Source: Achromobacter insolitus
Lineage (GTDB): Bacteria > Pseudomonadota > Gammaproteobacteria > Burkholderiales > Burkholderiaceae_B
NCBI RefSeq assembly: GCF_002209555.1
Contig: NZ_NJIF01000003.1
Coordinates: 62,001 to 126,000 of the forward strand
Direction: 5' to 3'
Length of the DNA stretch: 64,000 nucleotides
Each line of letters opens with the position of its first letter. The stretch's first letter is position 1. The notes beneath the pieces were generated by a model. That model was not told the DNA's origin, searched no databases, and saw only the letters and a program-made list of their open reading frames with translations. A program made the translations under genes and the position numbers. Positions 1-11,015 of the stretch are shown in pieces.

Positions 1-494
1 CACGACCAGACCGAGGCGCTGACTTTCGCGGACGAGGTCATGGTGATGGCGCGGGGCAGGGCCGTGCAGGTCGGGACGGCGGATGATCTGTTCCAGAGGC
101 CGGCGCACACATTCGTTGGCCATTTCATAGGCTCGCCCGGCATGAATTTCCTGCCGGCGCAATGGCGCGACGGCGGGCTGGAGGTCGGCAGGAGCCGTAT
201 CGGCGGTTTGCCGGAAACGGTTGCGGCCACGCTGTCTGGTGCGGGCCCCGTGAAGCTGGGCGTGCGCCCGGAATACCTGCGCATCGCCGAGCCGGGCGCG
301 CCCGGCGCCCTGGCCATGCGCGTGGAGCGGGTGCAGGACGTGGGCACGTACACATTGCTGGTCGCGGATTTCGAGGGCACGCCGGTACGGGCCCGGCTGG
401 GCAGCAACGTCGTGCCGGCCGCGGTCGGCGGCACGGTCTGGCTGTCGGTATTGAATCCGCACACGTGCTTCTATCGCGACGAGGAGCTGATCCG

Positions 495-498
<4 letters not shown>
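1..498 (+). CDS. glpT: ABC importer ATP-binding protein, C-terminal part (glycerol-type, GlpT-like)
   Basis: The frame is open from base 1, so only the last 165 residues are present; Walker A, signature and Walker B lie outside the window. It begins at the H-loop (HDQTEALTFAD) and continues into a TOBE-like regulatory end (VKLGVRPEYLRI), as in MalK/UgpC-type cytoplasmic ATPases that power sugar or polyol import. Its TGA overlaps the ATG of the next permease gene (ATGA, 495-498), which indicates translational coupling. The downstream order permease, permease, DUF2160 protein, large binding protein matches the glpSTPQUV glycerol importer of Rhizobium, which is why the name is offered. A related polyol or sugar substrate cannot be excluded. 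Confidence 0.85.
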
Positions 499-1377
<879 letters not shown>

Positions 1378-1385
<8 letters not shown>

Positions 1386-2190
1386 AAAAAATTCGTGGTG
1401 GCGCGGCGTTTTCCTGACTCTGTACCTGGTCTTTGCCATCCTGCCGCTGTACTGGATGCTGAACATGTCGTTCAAGACCAACACCGAGATCGTCAGCACC
1501 CTGACGCTATGGCCGCGCGACTTCACCTTCGAGCATTACCGCACGATCTTTACCGATCCGGCCTGGTACTCCGGCTACATCAATTCGCTGATCTACGTGG
1601 TCATCAATACCGTGATCTCGCTGGCCGTGGCCTTGCCCGCTGCCTATGCGTTCTCGCGCTACCGCTTCATCGGCGACAAGCATGTGTTCTTCTGGCTGCT
1701 TACCAACCGCATGACGCCGCCCGCGGTGTTCCTGCTGCCGTTTTTCCAGCTCTACAGCTCCTTCGGCCTGATGGACACCCATCTGGCGGTCGCGCTAGCG
1801 CACCTGGTATTCAACGTGCCGCTGGCGGTGTGGATCCTGGAAGGCTTCATGTCTGGCGTGCCGCGCGAAATCGACGAGACCGCCTACGTCGACGGCTATT
1901 CCTTTCCGCGCTTTTTCCTGACCATCTTCCTGCCGCTGATCAAGTCAGGGGTCGGGGTGGCGGCATTTTTCTGCTTCATGTTCAGTTGGGTGGAACTGCT
2001 GCTGGCGCGCACGCTCACCTCTGTCAATGCCAAACCCATCGTCGCCACCATGACCCGCACGGTGTCGGCCTCGGGCATGGACTGGGGCGTGCTGGCGGCG
2101 GCGGGCGTGCTGACCATCGTGCCGGGCGGCATCGTGATCTGGTTCGTGCGGCACTACATCGCGAAGGGCTTCGCGATGGGCCGCGTGTAG
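1378..2190 (+). CDS. glpQ: ABC importer permease (GlpQ-like)
   Basis: Predicted 270-residue second permease, MalG/UgpE class. The first span starts at about residue 12 (FLTLYLVFAILPLYWMLNM), and the EAA loop is readable as EIDETAYVDGYSFPRFF near residue 165. Six spans are expected and the hydrophobic pattern agrees. The start lies 8 bases before the stop of the upstream permease, so the two subunits are probably made in equal amounts. Together with the ATPases and the binding protein at 2643 it completes a binding-protein-dependent importer of the glycerol type. Confidence 0.9.
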
Positions 2191-2217
2191 GGCAAGGGAT
2201 TCCGGGAGAGCGCGATC

Positions 2218-2526
2218 ATGTTCAGCTGGATGGTATGGACTACGCCAGTCGCCGTGTTCTTCTCCTGCATCGTCCTGATGCTGGTGGGCATGACGGTGTG
2301 GGAACTGAAATCGCCCACGGCCGAGCGCAAGGGCTTTTTGCCTCTGCGCACCACCCGCGGCGACCGCCTCTTCATCGGCCTGATGGCCGCGGCCTGGCTC
2401 AACCTGGCATTCCTGGGATTCGGGCAGAAGGCGACGGAATGGTTTTCACTGGACGAGCCGCCATCGGTGTGGATCAGCTTTATTGCTTCCATGCTGCTGC
2501 TGGCGCTCATCATGAGGAAGGGCTGA
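2218..2526 (+). CDS. glpU: Small DUF2160-type integral membrane protein (GlpU-like)
   Basis: A 102-residue protein with three hydrophobic stretches: about residues 8-28 (PVAVFFSCIVLMLVGMTVW), 50-68 and 82-99 (IWISFI-type end before RKG). The length and the position between the permeases and the binding protein match DUF2160 proteins, found almost only in glycerol-type ABC operons, where the Rhizobium member is GlpU. Its biochemical role is not established; an accessory membrane subunit is the usual guess. It starts 27 bases after the permease stop, behind a GGGAG-type ribosome binding site. Confidence 0.85.
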   Translation: MFSWMVWTTPVAVFFSCIVLMLVGMTVWELKSPTAERKGFLPLRTTRGDRLFIGLMAAAWLNLAFLGFGQKATEWFSLDEPPSVWISFIASMLLLALIMRKG

Positions 2527-2642
2527 AGAGGGGCGCAAGACCCCTTGCATATTCAAGCGGTTGGTAAGGACTATCGGCCAGCGTCTTCCCCGGCCAGCGG
2601 TCCGCAGCACATGATGGGGAAGATTTATCGAGGAGACAGGTC

Positions 2643-4373
<1,731 letters not shown>

Positions 4374-4391
4374 GGCAGGGCACCTTACGGG

Positions 4392-4422
4392 AAAAGCGCC
4401 GCTGGAATGCGGCGCTTTTTTT
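4392..4422 (+). terminator. Rho-independent terminator of the glp-type operon
   Basis: Perfect 11-bp stem AAAAGCGCCGC (4392-4402) / GCGGCGCTTTT (4409-4419) with a six-base loop, running into a T tract to 4422. It begins 18 bases after the binding-protein stop codon. Confidence 0.93.
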
Positions 4423-4535
4423 GGCCTGGAATGTTGCGGCCATCGTGAGTGAAGCGGACTCTCAAGGCGGCTTGTGGCGAACGATCTGATTTGATAGATT
4501 TTCTTTCTATTAGTTACTTTGGCCTTCAGGCACAG

Positions 4536-6086
4536 ATGGAATCAACCGTACCTTTGCAGAGTTCTCCGGCGCTAGCTGCTCTCCTTGCCGTTCCACTGGC
4601 CTTGATGGGCGGATTCCTGGCGACGGGTGGCGGCGTTTTCTTGATCTGGAGCGTGAAGCTTTTGCTGAGTGCGCTTTTTTCGATCCCGGATCAGTTCATT
4701 TACGCGTTCAAGCATCGCCGCGCCATCCTGTTTTCCGTTGGTAGCCAATTTCGAAATTTTGCGTATCGGCGCACGGGGCAGGAAATGGCGGAGGCAAGCA
4801 TCCGTCTATTGAGTGAGACGCCCTGCGGCCAGTCTCTCCAAAGTCATGACCGACTTCGGACAGCCCTCATTATTCCCGGCACTTGGAGCGGGCCCAAGTA
4901 CGACTGGGGGCGGTGGGATCAATGCCGAAAGCGCCTTGAGTCCGCTGGCTTGACGGTGTACGGCCTGTGCTGGGAGTCCGGAAACAAGCAGCTATCGCGA
5001 AGCGTCGCTGCGGGGAACATCAGAAAGTGGCTTCATGAGGCCAAGTTTCCATTGAATACGGTGGCGCTTATCGGCCATTCGTATGGCGGCCTAGTGGCGG
5101 CAATGGCGGCCAATCATCCCGCAGTTGAACGGGCGGTCACGATTGCTGCGCCATTCGTCTCGTTGAGGAAGTTGACGATTGAAGAAATCGGCTCTGGAGG
5201 GATGGCGGTATTTAGTCGGTTCGTTCTGTTGATAGTTGTGTTCTTTGGTTTATTGGCCAGCGCGCCGTATACGGGTTTGGACGCGCTGTGGCCAACCATT
5301 TCCTGGAGTACATGGGAATCAGTGACGATCGCTGTCGGTGTTGCGGTTCTTGATTTCGCCCGCACGGTTGCCGGCATTGTGGGGGCTTGGTCACGGTGGC
5401 GGCTCATAGCGGACGAGCTGCCTGCCGCGCGCAGGGTGATAGCTTTGCGGGTGGACGAAGATGAAATCTTGGACGAGATGCTGGACGCTTCCGCTAATGC
5501 AGCTGTCGAACCCGGAAGCAGCTTGGCTTTTGTGAAACAAGAGTCGCTGCGCAGGGAGCAGTTCAGGAAGTGGTCTTTGCCTCTATATGTTTGGTGTGTT
5601 GTTTTGGAACTAATTTGGCTAGCCGCAACAACCAAAGGAAAGGCCCTTTGGGTGGAATCGGTCATGCTCTATGGGCTGGGCGCAGTTTTGCGCGGTTTTT
5701 TCTACGTTACCGCTTTCGTCATCCTGCTCGCATGCGCAAGGAGCATCAGCAAGACGGCTCTGGATGTTCATGCTTTGATGCGCGATCTGCTCGGCTTGGT
5801 GGATTATGCTGCGCTGCTCCGATTCAATCGCCGAAAAATGGTCGCGCGGATCGCCGGCCTCAGCAGCTATGAACTGCTGGTTCACGGCGCGAGCATCGAA
5901 GCTAGTCACGGGCCCGGTTGCGAACAGCGCAGAGTCGACATGCCTAATGGGCGTTGGACCCTGCGAGATGGCAGGCGATCCTTGATGAATGGCCGGCATT
6001 CGAAAGCGATTGAAGATGCAACGATGGCAAAGGCGGTATTGGACGCGCTCGGTTTGGCACCGACGTCTGGATCATGCGGGCCCTAA
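4536..6086 (+). CDS. Membrane-embedded alpha/beta-hydrolase-like protein, function unknown
   Basis: 516 residues from ATG 4536 (AGG at 4528 as ribosome binding site); a GTG at 4449 in the same frame would add 29 residues that look non-coding. A nucleophile elbow GHSYGG places Ser182 in an alpha/beta-hydrolase fold (VALIGHSYGGLVAAM). D307/D309 (RVDEDEIL) and H450 or H458 are possible triad partners. Hydrophobic segments at about 11-50, 226-246, 262-284, 347-366 and 376-400 put this fold in the membrane, unlike ordinary soluble lipases. Base composition is visibly less GC-rich than its neighbours and it stands alone between a terminator and a convergent LysR gene, which suggests acquisition. 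Lipid or peptidoglycan-linked esters are conceivable substrates; none is shown. Confidence 0.85.
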   Translation: MESTVPLQSSPALAALLAVPLALMGGFLATGGGVFLIWSVKLLLSALFSIPDQFIYAFKHRRAILFSVGSQFRNFAYRRTGQEMAEASIRLLSETPCGQSLQSHDRLRTALIIPGTWSGPKYDWGRWDQCRKRLESAGLTVYGLCWESGNKQLSRSVAAGNIRKWLHEAKFPLNTVALIGHSYGGLVAAMAANHPAVERAVTIAAPFVSLRKLTIEEIGSGGMAVFSRFVLLIVVFFGLLASAPYTGLDALWPTISWSTWESVTIAVGVAVLDFARTVAGIVGAWSRWRLIADELPAARRVIALRVDEDEILDEMLDASANAAVEPGSSLAFVKQESLRREQFRKWSLPLYVWCVVLELIWLAATTKGKALWVESVMLYGLGAVLRGFFYVTAFVILLACARSISKTALDVHALMRDLLGLVDYAALLRFNRRKMVARIAGLSSYELLVHGASIEASHGPGCEQRRVDMPNGRWTLRDGRRSLMNGRHSKAIEDATMAKAVLDALGLAPTSGSCGP

Positions 6087-6101
6087 TCAGGGAATCACCG
6101 C

Positions 6102-7004
6102 TCAAGCATCCTGGCGCTCTCCGACCCGAGCCGCCAGCAGGTCGTAGAACAGCTTGGCCACGGGGTTGATTTCCTTGCCCCGGCAATGGATCAATCCTAT
6201 GGTCCGGGTAATGGCGGGCTCGCGCAGCGGCACGCTCACCAGGTCGGCGTGTTCGCCGGCGGGCATGGCCAGCCTCGGCACCACGCCCACTCCCAGGCCC
6301 GCCTCGACCATGCTGACCAGCGCCGGCACGTGCTGGACTTCGCAGAAATGGCGGGGCCGCACGCCGGTGTGCGCCAGCGCCTGGTCTATCAGGAAGCGGT
6401 TGCCGCTGCCCTGAGCCAGGCTGATATACGGATAGGCGTCCAGATCCGCCCAGGTCACCGAATCCCTGGCAGCGAACGGATGCTGGCGGCTGACAGCCGC
6501 CACGAACGGCTCTTCCAGCAAGGGTTTGAATTCGATGTCGGCATCGTTGGCGCCAATATAAGTGAGCCCGAAATCGGCGTCCCCGCGGGCGACCGCAGTC
6601 AGGATCTGGGATGAGGATTCATCAATGATCCGGATGCGGATGCGAGGGTACTGCTCGTGATAGCTGCGGATCACGCCGGGCAGGAAATAGGCCACCGCGG
6701 ATGGTACGCACGCGATGGTGACCAGGCCGGACAGGCGCTCCGCGACGTCCTGTATGCCGACCAAGGCGCTTTCCAGTTCATTGAGCACATTGCGTGCGCG
6801 CGGCACGAAGCCGCGGCCTATGGTCGTCAGTTCGACTTTGCGGGTGGTGCGTGTCAAAAGTTGTACACCCAGCGCGGCTTCCAGCTTGTCGGCGCGGCGG
6901 GACAGGGCGGACTGCGATAGATGCAGGGCTTCCGACGCGGCGCGGAAACTGCCGAGATCGGCAACGGCAAGAAAGGCGCGCAAATCCGCCAAATCGAATT
7001 TCAT
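6102..7004 (-). CDS. LysR-type transcriptional regulator
   Basis: 300 residues, the normal length. The N-terminal winged helix-turn-helix is complete (FRAASEALHLSQSALSRR, residues 20-37), followed by the linker helix and a two-lobed effector domain. It is divergent from the Bug-receptor operon starting at 7113; the 108-base gap holds a GCAC-N11-GTGC palindrome of the LysR box type. It very probably senses the substrate or an intermediate of that operon, most likely a carboxylic acid, and controls both promoters. The exact effector cannot be read from the sequence. Confidence 0.95.
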   Translation of the reverse strand: MKFDLADLRAFLAVADLGSFRAASEALHLSQSALSRRADKLEAALGVQLLTRTTRKVELTTIGRGFVPRARNVLNELESALVGIQDVAERLSGLVTIACVPSAVAYFLPGVIRSYHEQYPRIRIRIIDESSSQILTAVARGDADFGLTYIGANDADIEFKPLLEEPFVAAVSRQHPFAARDSVTWADLDAYPYISLAQGSGNRFLIDQALAHTGVRPRHFCEVQHVPALVSMVEAGLGVGVVPRLAMPAGEHADLVSVPLREPAITRTIGLIHCRGKEINPVAKLFYDLLAARVGERQDA

Positions 7005-7034
7005 GCGTTTTCGTCAAAAATTGATCTAATTTTT

Positions 7035-7053
7035 GCACTTTACTCTATTGTGC
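7035..7053. promoter_or_regulatory. Candidate LysR-type operator
   Basis: GCAC (7035-7038), 11 bases, GTGC (7050-7053): a perfect dyad with the T-N11-A geometry of LysR regulators, placed in the divergent gap between the LysR gene and the operon it probably controls. Assigned by motif and position only. Confidence 0.55.
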
Positions 7054-7112
7054 GCGCTGCGCATCATGTCTCCCAAGCCGCCTTGAGCGCGGCACATACA
7101 GGAGACAAACTC

Positions 7113-8111
7113 ATGATTCGGGTCCGCCGTCCACGCCGGCAATTTGCCTTCGCGCTTGCCTGCGCGTCATTGATGGCGCTTTCGGCGCCGGCCTCCCGGG
7201 CGCAGGGCGGAGACTGGCCCCAGCGCCCGATCCGCCTGCTGGTGCCTTACGGTCCCGGCGGCAGTTCGGATGTGGTGGCGCGCGCCGTGGCCGTGGAGAT
7301 GTCGCGGGATCTCGGCAAGCAGGTCATCGTCGAAAACAAGGGAGGCGGGCAGGGGATGATTGCCACGGTCGAAGCGGCGCGGGCCGCGCCCGACGGCTAC
7401 ACCCTCATCCTGGGCCATGTGGGAACGCTGGCGGTCAACCCCTCCATGGTGTCCAAATTGCCCTATGACCCGCGCCGCGACTTTGCCCCTATCGTCCTGT
7501 TGGCGAAGCTGCCCATGGTGTTCGCGGTGGGCGGCAAGGTGCAGGCGTCCACATTGCCTGAATTCGTGGCGTTGGCTCGCACCCGGCCAGGGGCCTTGAA
7601 CTACGGGTCCGCCGGCAACGGCAGCGCGGGCCATCTGGCGTTCGAGATGCTCAAGACGGCGACGGGGATCGATGTCGTGCACGTGCCCTACAAAGGCACG
7701 GGCGCGCAGGTGACCGATCTGCTGGCGGGCAATATCGACGCCGCAGCGGCCGGCACGCCTGGACTGCTGCCGCACGCCCAGGCGGGCAAGATCCGCATCG
7801 TGGCGGTGGGGTCGGCACGGCGCCTGTCCGTGCTCCCCGATGTGCCCACGGTGGCGGAGCAGGGCTATCCAGGTTTCGAAAGCTCGCAGTGGTTCGGCCT
7901 GCTGGCGCCTGCGGGCACGCCGGCCCCCGTCATCGAGCGTCTGCACCAGGCCGCGCTCAAGGCACTGCAGACCGATTCCGTGCGCGAACGCCTGGCGCAC
8001 GACGCGAGCGAGGCGTCCGGCGCCGGACCGGCCGAATTTGCCGCCTTCATCGACACCGAAGAGAAGCGCTGGGGGCAGGTGGTGCGCAGCGCCCGCCTGT
8101 CCGCCGAATGA
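7113..8111 (+). CDS. Tripartite (TTT/Bug family) periplasmic solute receptor
   Basis: 332 residues from ATG 7113, chosen because AGGAGAC lies 8-14 bases upstream and a Sec signal follows directly (FALACASLMALSAPASRAQG, cleavage near residue 32). The mature protein begins with the Bug hallmark WPQRPIRLLVPYGPGG and carries the second family loop PDGYTLILGH. Bug proteins bind small carboxylates such as citrate, nicotinate or terephthalate in the periplasm. It is the first gene of the LysR-controlled operon, but no TctA/TctB membrane partner is encoded nearby. Confidence 0.95.
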   Translation: MIRVRRPRRQFAFALACASLMALSAPASRAQGGDWPQRPIRLLVPYGPGGSSDVVARAVAVEMSRDLGKQVIVENKGGGQGMIATVEAARAAPDGYTLILGHVGTLAVNPSMVSKLPYDPRRDFAPIVLLAKLPMVFAVGGKVQASTLPEFVALARTRPGALNYGSAGNGSAGHLAFEMLKTATGIDVVHVPYKGTGAQVTDLLAGNIDAAAAGTPGLLPHAQAGKIRIVAVGSARRLSVLPDVPTVAEQGYPGFESSQWFGLLAPAGTPAPVIERLHQAALKALQTDSVRERLAHDASEASGAGPAEFAAFIDTEEKRWGQVVRSARLSAE

Positions 8112-8153
8112 TCCCTTTCCACGTATTCCCATTCCCATCCGAGATGCACTGCC

Positions 8154-9206
8154 ATGAGTAGCCAAAAGCAAGACCCGATCCTTATCCCCGAAGAGGAGCT
8201 GACCCAGCTTGGCATACGCGCGTTCGAAAGCCTGGGGCTGCCTGCCCAGGACGCCGCCGACGTCGTCCAGGTGTTGGTGCTGGCGGACCTGTTCGGCCTG
8301 TCCACCCATGGCCTGAGCCGGATCGAATCGTACGGCGAGCGCCTGCAGGTGGGCGGCATCAATCCTCGCGCCCGCATTCAGGTGCAGCGCCCCGCGCCCG
8401 GCCTGTGCCTGGTCGATGGCGACAACGGCGTCGGGCCCCTGGTCGGCATGCACGCGCTGCGCGCCGCCATGCTGGCCGCCAGCGAGTGCGGGGTCGGCAT
8501 GGCGTTCGCCCGGCAGAGCAACCATTTCGGCCCCATCTCTCCCTATGGCTTGATTGCGGCGCAAGCAGGTTACGCCAGCATCATCGGCAGCAATGCCACC
8601 ACCACCATTGCGCCCTGGGGCGGGACCGATGCCCGCGTGGGCAACAGCCCTATCGGCTTTGGCGTGCCCAACCCGGAGGGAACGCACTTTCTGCTGGACA
8701 TGGCCATGAGCGTGGTGGCTCGCGCCAAGATCCGCAATGCCCTGAAAGCCGGGCAACAGATTCCGGACTCCTGGGCCACGGACGCGGCGGGCCAGCCGAC
8801 AACCAGTCCTAAAGATGCGCTCGACGGCTTTCTGCTTCCCATCGGCGGGCACAAGGGCTACGGCCTGGCCTTGATGGTCGACCTGTTCGCCGGCTTGCTG
8901 TCGAACGCGGCATATCTGACGCATGTGAAGTCGTGGGTGGACGCGCCCGATCAGCCGCAGAACCTCGGCCACTTTTTCCTGCTGATCGATACCCGCAAGC
9001 TGGGTTCGACGCAATGGCTGGCTCGGCGCATGGCCGACTTCGCGCAGATCCTGCATGGCAGCGCGCCGGCGGATCCCGCGCGCCCGGTCATCCAGCCCGG
9101 CGAAATTGAACTGGCGAAGATGGCGCGCCAGAAGGAGCAGGGCATCGCGCTGGACGCCGAGGTCCTGGCGTTGTTGCGCCGCCATGCGGATTCCCTGCCG
9201 GCCTGA
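8154..9206 (+). CDS. Ldh-family (malate/L-lactate/ureidoglycolate type) NAD(P)-dependent 2-hydroxyacid dehydrogenase
   Basis: 350 residues, full family length. This is the LDH2/YlbC/DpkA fold, unrelated to classic lactate dehydrogenase. Family landmarks are FGLSTHGLSRIESYGERL near residue 47, the conserved SNHFGPISPYGLIA segment near residue 122, NSPIGFGVP, and GGHKGYGLALMVDLFAG near residue 222. The family reversibly reduces 2-oxo or 2-imino acids. Placement between two Bug receptors suggests that it oxidises the imported hydroxy-acid. Substrate (malate, sulfolactate, ureidoglycolate, sugar acid) is undetermined. Confidence 0.93.
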   Translation: MSSQKQDPILIPEEELTQLGIRAFESLGLPAQDAADVVQVLVLADLFGLSTHGLSRIESYGERLQVGGINPRARIQVQRPAPGLCLVDGDNGVGPLVGMHALRAAMLAASECGVGMAFARQSNHFGPISPYGLIAAQAGYASIIGSNATTTIAPWGGTDARVGNSPIGFGVPNPEGTHFLLDMAMSVVARAKIRNALKAGQQIPDSWATDAAGQPTTSPKDALDGFLLPIGGHKGYGLALMVDLFAGLLSNAAYLTHVKSWVDAPDQPQNLGHFFLLIDTRKLGSTQWLARRMADFAQILHGSAPADPARPVIQPGEIELAKMARQKEQGIALDAEVLALLRRHADSLPA

Positions 9207-9238
9207 TACGGGCGGGTGGCAGCATTTCGGAGACAGAC

Positions 9239-10219
9239 ATGAAATACAGAGCCGTAGTCACGGCCATGATGGCGGGAGTGCTGGGCATGGCGGCCGGGGG
9301 CGCAGTGTTGGCGTCGGGCTACCCCAGCAAGCCGGTGCGCGTGATCGTGCCTTATGTCGCGGGCGGCGCGGCGGACATTACCGCCCGCGTGATCGCGCAA
9401 AAGCTGTCGGTCAGCATGGGCGCAACCTTTGTCGTGGAGAACAAGCCGGGCGCCAACGGCATGATAGGCACCGATTTTGTCGCGAAGGCGGCGCCTGACG
9501 GCTATACCCTGCTGCTGGATGCGAGCGGGCCGTTGGTGGTGAATCCCTCGCTCTACAAGAAGACGCCCTACGATCCCGTCGCGGATCTCGCGCCGATCAG
9601 CCAGATCACCAGCTACCAGTACGTCTTGGTTGTGCCACAGCAATCGCCGATACGCAGCGTCGACGACCTGATTGCCGCGGCGCGCGCCAAGCCGGGGCAG
9701 GTGAGTTATGGCTCGGCGGGCGTGGGGGCGGGTGGGCATCTGGCGGGCGAGCTGCTCGCGGTGACGACGCAGACCCAGCTTGCGCATATTCCCTACAAGG
9801 GCAATGCGCAGGCGCTGACCGACGTGCTAGGCGGCCAATTGAGCTTTACGTTCGATACGGTGGTGACCGCGACGCCGCATCTGCGTTCCGGCAAGCTGCG
9901 CGGCTACGCGGTAACCGGCCCGCGACGCGCGCCAGGGCTGCCGGACATCCCGACGATGGAGGAACTGGGCTACAAGGATTTCGTGGTCACGCAGTTCCAG
10001 GGTTTGTTGGCGCCGGCCGGCACCGATCCCGCCATCCTGTCGCGCCTGCACGAGGAAGTGGTAAAGGCCGCCCGGCAGCCAGACGTGATCCAGAAGCTCC
10101 AGACGGAAGGCGGCAATGAAATCGTCGCCGGCACACCTCAGGAGTTCGCGCGACTCATCCAGGAAGACCTGCAGCGCTACCGCAAGCTGATCGCGGATGC
10201 CCATGTCCAGGCGGAGTAG
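9239..10219 (+). CDS. Second tripartite (Bug family) periplasmic solute receptor
   Basis: 326 residues with a signal peptide ending near residue 25 (MAAGGAVLASGYPSKPVRV). The Bug signatures are present: VRVIVPYVAGGAADITARV and PDGYTLLLDASG. It is a distinct paralogue of the receptor at 7113, not a recent duplication, since the two differ throughout. Ribosome binding site GGAGACAGAC directly precedes ATG 9239. It may bind a different enantiomer or a precursor of the same substrate class, or act as a sensor receptor. Confidence 0.95.
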   Translation: MKYRAVVTAMMAGVLGMAAGGAVLASGYPSKPVRVIVPYVAGGAADITARVIAQKLSVSMGATFVVENKPGANGMIGTDFVAKAAPDGYTLLLDASGPLVVNPSLYKKTPYDPVADLAPISQITSYQYVLVVPQQSPIRSVDDLIAAARAKPGQVSYGSAGVGAGGHLAGELLAVTTQTQLAHIPYKGNAQALTDVLGGQLSFTFDTVVTATPHLRSGKLRGYAVTGPRRAPGLPDIPTMEELGYKDFVVTQFQGLLAPAGTDPAILSRLHEEVVKAARQPDVIQKLQTEGGNEIVAGTPQEFARLIQEDLQRYRKLIADAHVQAE

Positions 10220-10222
10220 GCC

Positions 10223-10993
10223 ATGTACGACATCGAGGTATTGATACAAGGCTATCCGGGACGCTCGTTGTGCCATGGCGGATTGGGCTGGAGCACCACC
10301 ACGCTGTTGCGGGGCGGCGGCCGCCACATCCTGGTCGACGTCGGCGCCTTCGGGGTGCGCCATCTGCTGGGCCAGCACCTGAGCCGCTGCGGGGTCGGCG
10401 CTGCAGATGTCACCGACGTGGTGCTGACGCATGCGCATTACGACCACGCGGTCAACTTCACGCTGTTTCCCAATGCCACCGTCTGGATCGGCGAACTCGA
10501 ACTCGCCTGGGCCGCAGCCCAGCCCGCCGGGTTCAATCCGCTGCCCGAGCTGTACGTGCGCGAATTGGCCTCATCGGAACGTGTCCGGCGCATCCGCGAT
10601 GGGGATGAATTCCTGCCGCACCTGCGGGCGATAGCGTCGCCCGGGCATACGCCGGGCCACTTGCTGTTTTATGTCGACGATGGCCGGCAAACCGTTCTGT
10701 TCACCGGCGATGCTGCAAAGAACCGGGCCGAACTGCTTTCGGGCACCGTCAACGATACCGCCGACATGGACGCGAGCCGCGCCACGTTGGCTCGCATCTG
10801 GGCACTGTGGCGCCAAGCCCCCGGAACGCTGCTGGTCCCGGGCCATGATCTGGGCATGAAGCTCGACCCGGAGGGGCGGCCCGTCTACGTCGGCGAACGC
10901 CACGCGGCGCTCAACGCCTGGTTTGGCGACACGCTGGAGCCGACGCGCATTGACCTCTGCTGCGGCGGCATCCTGAACCGACGCAACTCATGA
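10223..10993 (+). CDS. MBL-fold metallohydrolase (glyoxalase II / lactonase-like)
   Basis: 256 residues, no signal peptide, so cytoplasmic. The metal-binding HxHxDH motif is intact (LTHAHYDHAVNF, residues 71-82), a third His lies in SPGHTPGHLLFY and a bridging Asp in LFTGDAAKN. The gene starts three bases after the preceding receptor stop, so it is co-translated with it. In a carboxylate-uptake operon a lactone, ester or thioester hydrolase is the natural reading. N-acyl-homoserine-lactone hydrolysis is possible for the family but not indicated by context. Confidence 0.9.
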   Translation: MYDIEVLIQGYPGRSLCHGGLGWSTTTLLRGGGRHILVDVGAFGVRHLLGQHLSRCGVGAADVTDVVLTHAHYDHAVNFTLFPNATVWIGELELAWAAAQPAGFNPLPELYVRELASSERVRRIRDGDEFLPHLRAIASPGHTPGHLLFYVDDGRQTVLFTGDAAKNRAELLSGTVNDTADMDASRATLARIWALWRQAPGTLLVPGHDLGMKLDPEGRPVYVGERHAALNAWFGDTLEPTRIDLCCGGILNRRNS

Positions 10994-11015
10994 TCTCCAA
11001 CCTGTGTACACACCC

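Noticed and set aside
7167..9185. 672-codon open frame on the minus strand opposite the Bug receptor and dehydrogenase genes
   Set aside because: High-GC antisense shadow: its product is rich in His, Arg, Gln and Gly without any domain, while the plus-strand genes have clear family motifs.
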